In this document: in pieces, positions 38,097 through 49,900 of the stretch
How the letters are laid out: every line of letters starts with the position of its first letter
Numbering within the stretch: position 1 is the stretch's first letter
The notes under the pieces: model-generated
What the model saw: only the letters and a program-made list of their open reading frames with translations
What the model was told of the DNA's origin: nothing
The model's database searches: none
Position numbers and translations under genes: made by a program
Assembly (NCBI GenBank): GCA_024280395.1
Contig: JAJRQG010000063.1
Coordinates: 1-64,000, forward strand
DNA from: Gammaproteobacteria bacterium
Lineage (GTDB): Bacteria > Pseudomonadota > Gammaproteobacteria > Xanthomonadales > Marinicellaceae
DNA: 64,000 bases
Direction of reading: 5' to 3'

Positions 38097-39908
38097 TTAT
38101 TGGTTTAACACAGTGGTTGCAGCAACACGGCGCAAACTAAAATCACCTTGCACAAATATGGTATTCTTGTGTAAGCCTGTGATGCTTTCACGGAATACAC
38201 CTCCCATGTCTTGTACGCCCCATCCTGGAGAGTCAGCAACTGATGGATAGTAAGGATTATGCACAGAAAAAGAAAACTCCATTTCACGAGTTACTTGCAA
38301 TGCTTCTTGAACGGTAGGCAATCCTTGTTCATCTAAATTATTATGATCAGGATGATATTTATGATAAAAAGGGTTGGTTGGCATGGATGAACCCACCAAT
38401 AAACTGACATTTAACGTTTCTCCAATCGCAAGTCCACCAGTCATTTCCACCTCTAAACCTTCAAAATCATAACCAATCGTACTGTATCTAATTCCAGCTG
38501 ATTGGCCGTTTCTATTGGTAACTCCAGAATAATTTGGAATCAAGCTATCATCGGTTAACAAGACATAATGACCTGGTATATCCACTTCTAAGAAATTGGG
38601 GTTTTTAATGCTGGGTTTAAAAGTACCATCTTGCCACATTTGTACTACGCTTTTTATTAATTTAGCATTACCAATTGAATCTATATGTATGATTATTCTT
38701 AAAATAAATGGATTACCTACAGGCAAAGGTTCTGTTCCGGCTCTTTGTGCCTCACTTACCTTATTTACACGAGCTGTACCAATCCATAATCCTGCATTTG
38801 TAGAGGGGATAGCTTTTGCCTGTACTCCTCCTAACTTTTTAGTTGGTAATACCAGTGGTTGTATAGTGTTGCCACCAGAGTTCATTAAATATCTGATGCC
38901 TTGCTCATTTTTAATACTAAATATTTGTTCCATTCTGTCTTCCAAAAACCCAGCTCTATCAACAGCCATAGTAACAAATACATCTTCACCTGGAAGTAAT
39001 TCAAATACTTTGTTATTCGGCAATAATGGCCATGCAATCTCTCCTGTTTCTGGATCTACATTTTTAAATTTCATTGGCATGGTATTGCCAGCAACCCTAG
39101 AGATAGTAATAAAATTGGTAACATCGCTTAAATTGCTGATAGAGAAATCAAGTTCGGTAAACATACTTCTAAAATCTAAACTTGTTCCTTGCTGAAGAGT
39201 AATATTCATCAAACCTTGAAATGTTGAGGGACCCTGAGTAAATACCCAGTAGGCTTCTCCTGACTTTGTCACACTTGTAAAAGGATCTGTCACTAACTCC
39301 CATATACCTGCAGCACTTAATTTATATATAGGCTGTCCAGCATGAGCATTAGACCCTTCAAAATACTCACCAAATGTGGGCTCGTTACCTGGATCTACTG
39401 GCAGACCTGTAAAAGTAAATGAGTTACTTCTCCAAATGTTCTTTTTTAAACTTGGGGTGCCTGTAATAGTTAAAGTGTGATTCACAGTATCGTCTAATTT
39501 TATCAAATAAGCAGTATTTGCAGAAAGCGTATAAAGATTGGATAAAAATGCTTCTGGTTTGGGCTCTGGAAAATAGCCAAACCATCCATCTAAGCTCAAT
39601 AATCCCTCTGCAGGATCTGTAATGAAGTCTTTGCCCAAATCTTTTGGTATCCACCGCCAAACACTCGATACAGGAATTCCTGAAAATATTGTTTCGATAT
39701 TATCATTTACAGGCAACAATTCTATATTCACTGCATTCCAACCAGGTCTTAATTCAATAGTTTGCTGCATGGTTGCAGTGGCAGAATACAAATTATATGA
39801 CATGAGTAATAGCGTTAAGACAACAACATTTACGATTGTGTTTTTAGTCTGACGGTACATATTTAGCACTCCACTTGATTTTTTATTTGTGTTGTTAAAT
39901 GATTTCAT
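38097..39908 (-). CDS. Secreted beta-rich protein, unknown function
   Basis: A 603-residue precursor with an unusually long n-region before its signal peptide; an alternative ATG at 39860, with GTGGAG upstream, would give a normal signal peptide (MYRQTKNTIVNVVVLTLLLM). The start at 39908 has GGAGG and overlaps the prolyl isomerase stop by one base (TAATG), so both are plausible. The mature part begins with an LRPGWNAVNIELLP motif followed by alternating Trp-rich strands (VWRWIPKDLG; DGWFGYFPEP) and later beta-sandwich-like domains. Not recognised as a named family. It is the third gene of the giant operon. Confidence 0.7.
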   Translation of the reverse strand: MKSFNNTNKKSSGVLNMYRQTKNTIVNVVVLTLLLMSYNLYSATATMQQTIELRPGWNAVNIELLPVNDNIETIFSGIPVSSVWRWIPKDLGKDFITDPAEGLLSLDGWFGYFPEPKPEAFLSNLYTLSANTAYLIKLDDTVNHTLTITGTPSLKKNIWRSNSFTFTGLPVDPGNEPTFGEYFEGSNAHAGQPIYKLSAAGIWELVTDPFTSVTKSGEAYWVFTQGPSTFQGLMNITLQQGTSLDFRSMFTELDFSISNLSDVTNFITISRVAGNTMPMKFKNVDPETGEIAWPLLPNNKVFELLPGEDVFVTMAVDRAGFLEDRMEQIFSIKNEQGIRYLMNSGGNTIQPLVLPTKKLGGVQAKAIPSTNAGLWIGTARVNKVSEAQRAGTEPLPVGNPFILRIIIHIDSIGNAKLIKSVVQMWQDGTFKPSIKNPNFLEVDIPGHYVLLTDDSLIPNYSGVTNRNGQSAGIRYSTIGYDFEGLEVEMTGGLAIGETLNVSLLVGSSMPTNPFYHKYHPDHNNLDEQGLPTVQEALQVTREMEFSFSVHNPYYPSVADSPGWGVQDMGGVFRESITGLHKNTIFVQGDFSLRRVAATTVLNQ

Positions 39909-40906
39909 TATAAATTTCCTCCAGTACCAGGTAGCGCTGGTGGTCTTTTTTTGTTTTTAGAAGCTGCTTTTGACAATGGTTCTATATTAGCCAATAATTC
40001 TTTATTAATCCTAATATCAGCAGAATTTATTAATGACACAATAAATTCTTCTTTAATCTGTTTTTTCTTTTTTTGTAACAAGCTGTTTTTTATACCTTTT
40101 TCTACTCTCGACAATTTTCTTTCTTGTTGTTTTTCTGCTGATACCAATCTAACAATATAAAACCCATTGTCAGTTTCAAGTATGGGCGAGATATCACCAT
40201 CATTTTCTAGCGAGAATAAAGTTTTAACAACCACCTCATCCCACTTATATTTTCTTGATGGGTGATTGATTAACCACCCGATTACACCACCTTGATAACG
40301 AGAACTTCTATCGTCAGAAAATGTTTTTGCTAATTGACCAAAGTGTTTTATTTTGTCATCAAGGTCAGTAATCTTTGCATAAGCTTCTTCTATTTTTTCT
40401 TTTTTCTTCGCCAAAACCTCAGCACTGTCTTTTATTGAAGTTTTTACGTAGATGATAGCACCACGTCTTCTGGCAGGCTTTTCATAAGACTTTTTATTTT
40501 TTTCAAAATACTTTTGTACGTCTAAAGGAGAAACTTTTGCTCTAGCCAATAAAGGCTTTAATTCAAGTTCTAAATACCTATCAATTACTGCTTTCTTGTA
40601 CAAGGACTTAACAGCTTCGTCATCTGCAAAACCTTTTAGCATGGCTTGATTGAACATAACTTCCTGATTGATAAGAAAGGTCAATAATGACTCTCTTTGT
40701 TCAATCTTATGATACTGTCCTGTTTTAAGCCCGCCATGAGACTTCATTTGAGTAATAAATGCCTCTTTACTTATTGCTTTGTTATTAACGACAGCAACTG
40801 TATTGGCATCAATTTTTGCATCTATATCTGTTTGCTCTCGCTGACCAATGTACCAACCAACAAAACCAGAAACCAATAACCCCAACACCATCAATAATTT
40901 ATTCAT
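39908..40906 (-). CDS. Membrane-anchored PpiC-type prolyl isomerase/chaperone
   Basis: A 332-residue protein: N-terminal anchor (KLLMVLGLLVSGFVGWYIG), a SurA/PrsA-like helical N-domain (about 35-140), and a parvulin-like domain (about 145-255; FSDDRSSRYQGGVIGWL and ISPILETDNGFYIVRLV are the PpiC landmarks), then a basic C-terminus (PLSKAASKNKKRPPALPG). It should act in the periplasm on proteins crossing the inner membrane. Its ATG overlaps the stop of the 4535-residue gene (ATGA) and its stop overlaps the next start, so its synthesis is tied to its neighbours. A dedicated folding helper for the giant proteins is the natural inference. Confidence 0.85.
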   Translation of the reverse strand: MNKLLMVLGLLVSGFVGWYIGQREQTDIDAKIDANTVAVVNNKAISKEAFITQMKSHGGLKTGQYHKIEQRESLLTFLINQEVMFNQAMLKGFADDEAVKSLYKKAVIDRYLELELKPLLARAKVSPLDVQKYFEKNKKSYEKPARRRGAIIYVKTSIKDSAEVLAKKKEKIEEAYAKITDLDDKIKHFGQLAKTFSDDRSSRYQGGVIGWLINHPSRKYKWDEVVVKTLFSLENDGDISPILETDNGFYIVRLVSAEKQQERKLSRVEKGIKNSLLQKKKKQIKEEFIVSLINSADIRINKELLANIEPLSKAASKNKKRPPALPGTGGNL

Positions 40907-43900
40907 GGCACGCTCCCTTCAAATCCATCAATGAAAATAATTCTCAACAACACATCTGTATCGGTAGCTGTGTTATTTAACAATTGATAATCTTGTTCTA
41001 CAATTGGAGTTACCATTGTGGCTTCAACCGTATTAGATATTTCAGTTAGTACCAAATTAGGTAATGCTGGATCAACTAATGCTTCTACAACAATTTCTAT
41101 TACTCCACCAGAGGGCAAATTGCCTGTTGCACTGATAACACTTGATGCATTACTTATCAAACATGTCGCTCCATTTGAAGCACTACAAGTCCATGTTCCA
41201 TTTAACAATTCAGCAGGCATTGTTTCAACAATATTTATATTTCCTGCATCAATGGAACCGATATTGTCAATTCTAATAAAGTAGGTGGTTTGAAAACCCA
41301 ATCTCAAAATATTCGAACCATTGCTCTTGGTTACTCTAATATCAATACCTGTTAACAATTCAGTATCTAACATGCTGGTATTGTTATTTAAATCGGGGTC
41401 AAATGTAGTGGCTGTCACTATCGCTGTTGAAGTAATCGTCGTTGGCGTTGCTTCAACCAATCTGTAGTCTATTGCAATCTTCTTATTTTCACCTGCTACC
41501 ATGTAACCGATATCACACAACAGTACTAACGATGTTTGTTCTACACATCTAAATGGTATTTGATAAGTAGCATTGGCAGCAATATCAAATGTCGCCATCA
41601 CATTTCGTGCATCTGATGGGCCAACATTGGTAATATCTATCAAGAAAGGTAAGTTTACGGGACCATCTGGATCATACGGATTGATATCTGAGGTTAATTC
41701 AATCATCACATCTGCAACAATATCCGTGGTATCTGTATCAACGGCATTGTTATTTGATAGATTCGGATCTGTAGCTGGCTGTCTCACTTCAACATCAACA
41801 CTATTGGATATTACTCCAACTTCGGTAGCAGAAGGTAAAAATGCAGTTACTTGATAGGTTAACTGACCATTTGCCGATATATAAGTAATGTCATTAATAT
41901 TACCAGTCCCTGTTGCAGAACAGTTTGATGCCGCATCTGTCATACAAGTCCAAGTCACATTGGTTAACAAACTTGGCATGATATCTGTCACCAAATTATC
42001 CGGAGCATCACTTGGCCCATTATTCGTTACTACTATTTCATAAACAATGGTTTCTCCAGCTATCAAGACTGTTTGGTTATTGGTCTTGGTTACTGCAACA
42101 TCTGCGACCATTGTCACTGTTGTAGAAATCATGATAGTATTGTTACTTAGATCTGTATCTGTATTGAAACCTTCTTCAATAACAATTGCTGTTGCTGAAT
42201 TATCTAGGGTTCCTAGAAAAGCAGGATCAACAGTTGCTGAGATATTAATTTCAACTTGGCCATTAATAGCTACATTTACTATTGTATCAACACTGCCTGT
42301 TCCATTCACATTATTACACAATGATCTACCTGTTGAACTACACAGCCATGTTGCATTAATAATTGCAGCATCAAATATATCAGTAACCCTTACATCCAAT
42401 GCATCACTTGGTCCTGTATTGGTCAAGATTAATGTATATTCAATGGCTTCTCCTGCTATCGCATTAGCAGGTCCCGTTTTAATTATCTCGACGTCTGTTT
42501 CAATAGTAATAGTCGTTGTATCTAAGCCGAAATTATTTGCCAAATTATCATCACCTGCTCCAAGAATTGGAGTTATGGCTGCTGTATTATTTATAATTCC
42601 ACGTGCCGAAGGATGCACCAATGCCTGAACGTTAATACCACCTGCTGAGCCTGGTGTCATAAATAAATTTGCAGCAGCGATATTGGGATCAGTGTTATCA
42701 ACCAAGCATTCAGAGTGTGCAGTAATACGCAAAGCAACCAATGCACTTGAAACTTCCGAGACAACCAAAATATTGATTCCATCTGTTACCAGTGATTTGG
42801 GTTCATTCATTAATGCAGAACCGTGAACAATATTGGTAAATACATCTACCAATGCTAAAGTGCCTGTACTGATATTTCTATCAAACAAACTGACAGAATC
42901 CGTGTTTGCATCTGTAATTAATAAACGTCCACCATCTGGTGTTATTGTTACAGAAGTCGGTGTCATTATTTCTCCCGAATCTGCATCACCCACTTGTAAG
43001 ACACGTTGATAAGTTAAAGTACCATCAATGTCATTTCTTGAAAAGGTTAACAACGAGCTATCAGTGGAAGCAACAGCATAAAAATATCTGCTACCTGGAC
43101 TCATCGTTATGGATTGTAAACCATCCATTCCTGCCACGGTCAACCCTCCGTTGCTGTCTCCACTTCTAATGACTTCTACAAAAGTCAGGGATTGAGTTGT
43201 TAGATCTCTCGAAAATACTGCTATTGCCGAAAAGAATTTAGTAGACGAGGTGTACACAAACTTTCCATCATAGGAAATCTTTATATCGTTAATTCCTGCT
43301 ATCACATCAACCACCGGAATCGTTCCAAAACCATCTTTAATGCGTTCAACAAATGACAGCATTCCAGTACTTTCATCCCTTGCCAAAACAGTAATTGAAT
43401 CGGAACCTTTTGCAGCAACATAAACAGCCTTGTTATCAGGGGTAACAACCAATCCAACAGGGCCAGTCATTCCCACAATACCATCCACTCCTGAACTAAC
43501 TTTTTGAATAAAATCCAATAATCCCGTATTGGTATCTCGGCTAAAGACCACTACACTATTGGCCATTTCACTGACAATATAGAGATATTGTTCTGTTGAA
43601 TCAAAACTTAGACTAGCAGCACCTGCCAATCCTTCAACCATACCACCTATTAGCATATCGCCTTCATTCACAACTGAATCAAAAGTTAATTCACCCGATA
43701 TATTTCTGTTGAATATGCTTACTGAACCATCTATTGAACTGGTGGCATAAGCATACAGACCATCACTGCTTACGATGACATCACTGACACCATTTAAACC
43801 ATTGGCCATATCGTCAGAGTACTCTTGGCTAAACTGTACCGTTTTATTCAAAGCACATTGCCATTGAATCGTTCCTTCAAAAAATCCAGCATTGTCTGTT

Positions 43901-46900
43901 GGGAACAACGGAACCATATCTACCAAGCTTGCGTTAACAGTACTGGGGCCTGCTGCAAAGGCAGAAATATCATAAGCCAAAGGTGTACCTGCAACCACTT
44001 CTGTCAAACCATCTGTTTTGATCACACTTAAATCTGAAATCGGTGTTAAAGGATCTGTATCAGTGGCACTGTTGTCTGGAGAGAATAATTCTACAAAACC
44101 TGTCCCAGTCAATGCAGTAGCAGTGTTAGATAAGACTCCTGTAACTGCTGGCTGTACATCGCCTTGAACAGTATAAGTTAAGTGACCACCTGAAGATATA
44201 TCTGCCATATCGTTCACATTGCCTGTTCCTTGAGATTGACAATTTGAGCCATTGAGCAAAGAAGCCAACACCAAGTCATCGCTCAAAGCATAAAAGAAAC
44301 CACCTTGTGGATCAATCAATATTTCACTGACGTTATCTAGCCCAGCAATAGTTGAGGTATCGTATACAACATTTAGCGCTGATAAGACTTCATTTTCTAA
44401 TGCAAACAAAGTGACCGAACCACTAATACTACTGGCCACATACAACTCATTGCCAGTATCACTGAATACCAAACTTTCGGGTCCTTCCAATGCACTAACA
44501 CTGGTATCACCATGATGAATGACATAGTTGTAGCTTAACTCTCCTGTTAATGCATTCATATCAAATACACTGACCGCATCACTGGCATAACTTGCTACAT
44601 AAACCTTGCCTGCTTGAATAATGACATCCCTGGGTTGTTTTAACACAGATCCTGCGACTTCAAAATCTTGAATAACATCAGCCGGAACCAATATACCAGA
44701 GCCTGCTGTACGTTTGAATGATGCCAAAGAATCATTGGACTCGCCGGCTACCAACAAGAATTGACCGGTTGCATCAAACACCATTGCCTCAACACCACTT
44801 AACCCTTCGACACCAGTTAACACAGTATTGAAACTTAATACACCTGTAATAGGATTGCGATTAAATTGGGCTATGGCATTGTCTAATTTAGCTGCTACAT
44901 AAACATGTATACCATCAATAGATAGCACAATATCTGTAGCTCCACCTAAACCATTAACACCGGACAACCCATCTGTAAGTATGCCTACAAAAGACAATTG
45001 ATTAGTCATTCCATCAATTGAGAAAGTAACAACTGAATCATCGACATCACTGGCTACATATAAATATTTCTGATCAGGGCTTAAGGCAACTCCGTTGGCA
45101 CCTGCTAGTCCACTGACTCCATTTGTTGCATTGGTTAAGCGTTGAATTTCAAGCAATTCACCTGTTCTTAAATTTCTTTCATAAACCAAAACCACACTAG
45201 AACCAGATGAAACACCGGTTACATAGGCATGTGTTCCAGATTGATTGATCACCATGTCATTGTGAAAATCAAGATCATTATAGCTGGTAAAATTATTAAT
45301 TAAATCATTCCCATCGGCATCATCCAATAACCCTGGCTGAGGAAAAGCTTGACAACTCCATGTCACATTTGAAATTTCTTCAGGAACTATATCAGTTATT
45401 AGAACATTGTTGATATCAGCTGGTTCATTGTTGCCTGGCATCATTGCATCATTTGAGACCACAATGGTATAAGTAACTGAAGTTCCTGGAATTACTGCAT
45501 TTACCCCATTTTCTTTTGTTACAACCAAATTTACAGCGGGTGACAAAAGAGTATCATCATCTGTTGCTGAATTATTGGTTAAATCTGGGTCAGAAATTGC
45601 ATCACTCGGATTGGTTGATGAGGCTACTGTCGCGGTATTGACCAATACACCTGTCACATCACTTTTAATCATCCCTTTGGCAATAATTTCAACACTAGAG
45701 CCCACAGGCAAATCAGCCACAATATTAACATTACCTGTGTGTAAACCCATGGGGCACATGGCGCCAGCAACAGGGAAACATTCATAAGTAATTTGTTCAA
45801 ATTCTGGAGGAAATACATCTACTATTTCAGCTTTCTTAACATTACTTGGACCTGCATTACTGACTACTATTGTATAAGTCACTTCGGTTCCAGGAGAAAC
45901 ACCTCCTTCTCCATCTATTAAAGATTGTTGGAATACAATATTACCATTTTGACCGATTGTTCCCGAGTTATCGCGGCCAAAAGCGGCAATTGAATTATCA
46001 CCCGATGCTGCAATGTACACATGTGTATCATCACTCGGTAAAAACACACCTGAGGCGCCACTCAACCCATCAATATTTTCACCTGGCAATAACAGAGGAT
46101 CTCCATCATTCAATGCATTAACAAATAGCAAAGTACCATCTGTGGTGTTTCTATCAAATTGAACCAATGCATTTTCGGTAAAGCCTGCTACGTACAAAGA
46201 TGTTTCATCGGCATTTAACATTAAATCTCTTCCCAATGTTAATCCTTCTACACTACTGGTTCCATTCTGTTTAAATTCTACAAAAGTTAATACACCTGTT
46301 GAAACATCTCTACTAAAGACTACTACAGATTGCTCTGCTGATCCCAATACATAGACGAAATCACCATCATTGGCTTTAGATAGTGTCAAAGCTGATGCGC
46401 CTGATAAGCCAGCTACACCATCTACTCCATTGGTGTATGATGCCATATATGACAATTGACCAAAGCCTAAACTGGACGAATTTGGATTTCTTAGAAAGAC
46501 ATTAACACTGTTATCAATATCAGAAGTGACATAGACATGCTTGCCATCCACTGAAACAGCAACATCACTGGCAGAAATTAAGCCAGAAGCTCCATCCACA
46601 GCATTTTGTAAACTTTGTTCAAAACTTAATCTGCCATCAGTTTGATCAACTGTAAACACTGCCATGGAATTGGTTAAAGGTCCAGTTGCATAAAGATGCA
46701 TACCATCATCACTCAAAGCAATAGACTTAACACCTTCAATCCCAATTACTCCAAAAACACCACTGCTGTGTCTTTCTAAAAAGGTTAATGAACCATCTGC
46801 TAAACTTCTGGAAAACACCACAACAGAATTATCGCCAGAGCCTGCAGCATATAAAGTTTTACCATCCGCACTTAATAACACATCAGAAACAGCCAACAAA

Positions 46901-49900
46901 CCTGAAACGCCATCAATACCATTTTGTACATTTCCAAGATAGTTTAAATTGCCAAAATCGGCATCAGCTCCATTGTCATTTCTTGCAAAAATTCCTATGG
47001 CATTTTCTCCTTTTGCTGCCACATAAAGATTTTCATTGTTACCTGTCACCTTCACAGCACCAGATAAACCATCGTATTGCGACAAACCATCTGTTTTGGT
47101 AATCATTAAATCTGCAACAGGATTAACAGAATCCGTATCCGTATCGGTATTATTGGTGTTTACATTATCTGAACCACTACAAGTCGACAAGTCCATTGGT
47201 ACTGGCGTATAACAACTGGACACACTGGCTGTATTTGAGATTGAACCAGTTACGCCTGCTGCCACTGTAGCATTAACAAGAAATGTTAAACTGCCATTGA
47301 CCGCTATATCAACATTGGTTTGAATATCTCCAGTCCCGCCTGCCAAACAAAATGAATCATCTAACCTTGATAGTACAGCTATACCGTTGTCTTTACTCCC
47401 AGCAACATAAACAAAATTTCCTGATACATCTACCACAACTGAAATTGCACCATCTAAACCATCGACATTGGATGTAATGTCATTAATGATTCCGCCAAAT
47501 GTTAGATTCCCTGTATCTAAGTTTCTTGCAAACCACACGACTGAATCTGATTGTTCACTGGCAACATAAACATGCCTCCCATCAACACTTGCAGTTACTT
47601 CTGCAGGAGACAGTAACCCAATAACATTATCAGTATTTTGATAGAGCGCCTGTTGCAAACTTAAACTACCATAGGTTGAGTCACTTAATGGTACATCATT
47701 CTTACGAGTAAACACATATACCGCATTATTTGACGCACTGCTCACATAGACTTGTTTGCCATCATTACTTACATGTATAGATGAAACTCCAGTTAAAGTT
47801 ACTCCAGTTGAACTTGAATCTTGAACTTCTACCAATGACAAAGAACCATCAACCAAGTTTCGCTTATAGACGCCCAATTTACCGTTGTTAACACCACTGG
47901 TATAAATAGAGTTATTGTCACCAGAAATAGCCAATGCATTAACACCGGATAGTCCTAACGAACCATTAGCATCACCTTGAGTGATGACGGAAGTTGGTGT
48001 TAACACACCCGTCATCAAATCCCTTGAAAATACAACCACCGAGTTGTCGTTGGCACCAGCAACATAGATATTCTTGCCATCATTAGAAGCCACCAAGCTC
48101 ACCGCTTGATTTAAACCAAATGCACCACTTGAAAAATTATGGTTGGCCACCCAAGATAATGTTAAACCACTACTATCACTGGCTTTAAATGCGACCAACG
48201 AATCATCAACTTTACTGGCCACATATACATCATTGTCGATAACGATGACATCACGTGCTCCTGTTAAATTTATATTGCCTGTCGCTTGAACAAAATCTCC
48301 TGCTTCAAGAACTTGTGTTAATTCTCCAGTGGTTTGATTAATTGAGAAAGCCAGCAAACCATTGTCTAACACACTGGTTGCCAACACATGAGGACCAAGT
48401 CCTGCCAAATCTGAGGCAATTGCCAGAGAAGAGACACCTTGCAATCCTACAGTATTATTGTTGCCATTCTTAACCACTTGTGTAAATGCCAATGATCCAG
48501 AACCTGTTGCATCACATGTCCAGTTAACAGATCCGGAATCAAAATCACTGCCCAATAAATCAGTAATGGTGATCACTTCAGATGCAGTTGATTTGGCATT
48601 ACTGGGTCCAATATTACTGACTACTATTTCGTATTGAATGGGCTCACCGGCAATTGCAGATAATCTGTTGTCTGTTTTGGTTATGGTTAAATCTGTTTTT
48701 GGCACCAAAGTTATATTGTCTAAATCACAATTTTCATTGGCCATACCAGCTGCAGAAGTACAGTTATTAACTGGCATAATGGTTGTAAAATTATCTGGAG
48801 AAATTAGACTCGCTTCAGTCGTTAATACACCTGTTGCATCTGGTCTAATTTTTGCAGTAACGGAATAAGTCAATGTTCCGTTTACACCAACATCAACAAT
48901 ATCATCGATATTACCAGATCCTTTTGCACTACAAGAAGACCCTGATCCTAGAACAAATGCAGAAATAGCATTGGCTGAGAAACCTGCTGTATAGACGTGT
49001 TTTGAATCCTTACTGACAACTAAATCATAAATTTGACTCAGGACTTCTACTTGATTGGCATTGTCAGTTTCTACCTGAATAGCAACTTGTACTTCAATCA
49101 ACGCCAACTGCCCAAATGTTACACTATTGGAGTTTTGTTCTCTATCCATCATAGAAATAGCATTGTCAAACTCAGACCCAACGTACACCTTACTGCCATC
49201 ATTGCTAACAGCTACAGTTCGGGCTCCTAATAAATAATCAAAACCAGCGATGCCATCTGAATAAGAGGTAATATTCGACAAACGTCCAAAATTGTCTGAC
49301 CCAGTTACGCGTTTTAATACTGTTAATCGACTGTCATTGGCAGAAACCACATAAACATGCTCGCCATCTGGAGAAATAGCCAAATCCATGGGTTGATCAC
49401 CAACAGAAAATAAACTCTGCATAAATGTAATCTTACCATCCATTGCATCTCTTGATAGCACCACAACACTGTCATCTATGCTATTGGCTACTATCACATG
49501 TTGACCATCTGGACTTATTGCTATAGACCTGGCACCAGCCAATCCATTAACTCCTGCATCACCATTGGCTACTGCATCTACAAAAGTTAGTTTACCATCG
49601 GCTGAATTTATCGAATAATGAGCCACTGATGCTTCAAATTTACCAGCAATGTATAAGTCTTGGCTTGTAGCATCAACTGCCAATGCTGCAACGCCCAACA
49701 ATCCATCAATGGTATTGCTAGCATGCGAATGGGATTCTACTTGTGTCAACGTACCATCAGAAGCCGTTTTAAATACCGCCAAAGTTGACTGGTCAGCACT
49801 GCCCACATACAAATATTTATCATTGGGAGTAATGACCATAGAATCAACATCTATAATATTACTAATACCACTGTCATTGTTGTTATAACTGGCAATAAAA

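Noticed and set aside
42047-42628. 193-codon plus-strand frame inside the giant gene, and similar long antisense frames at 38596-39195 and 45575-45787
   Set aside because: They mirror low-complexity beta-repeat coding on the other strand, have no ribosome site or recognisable domain, and the minus-strand gene is continuous and domain-rich.
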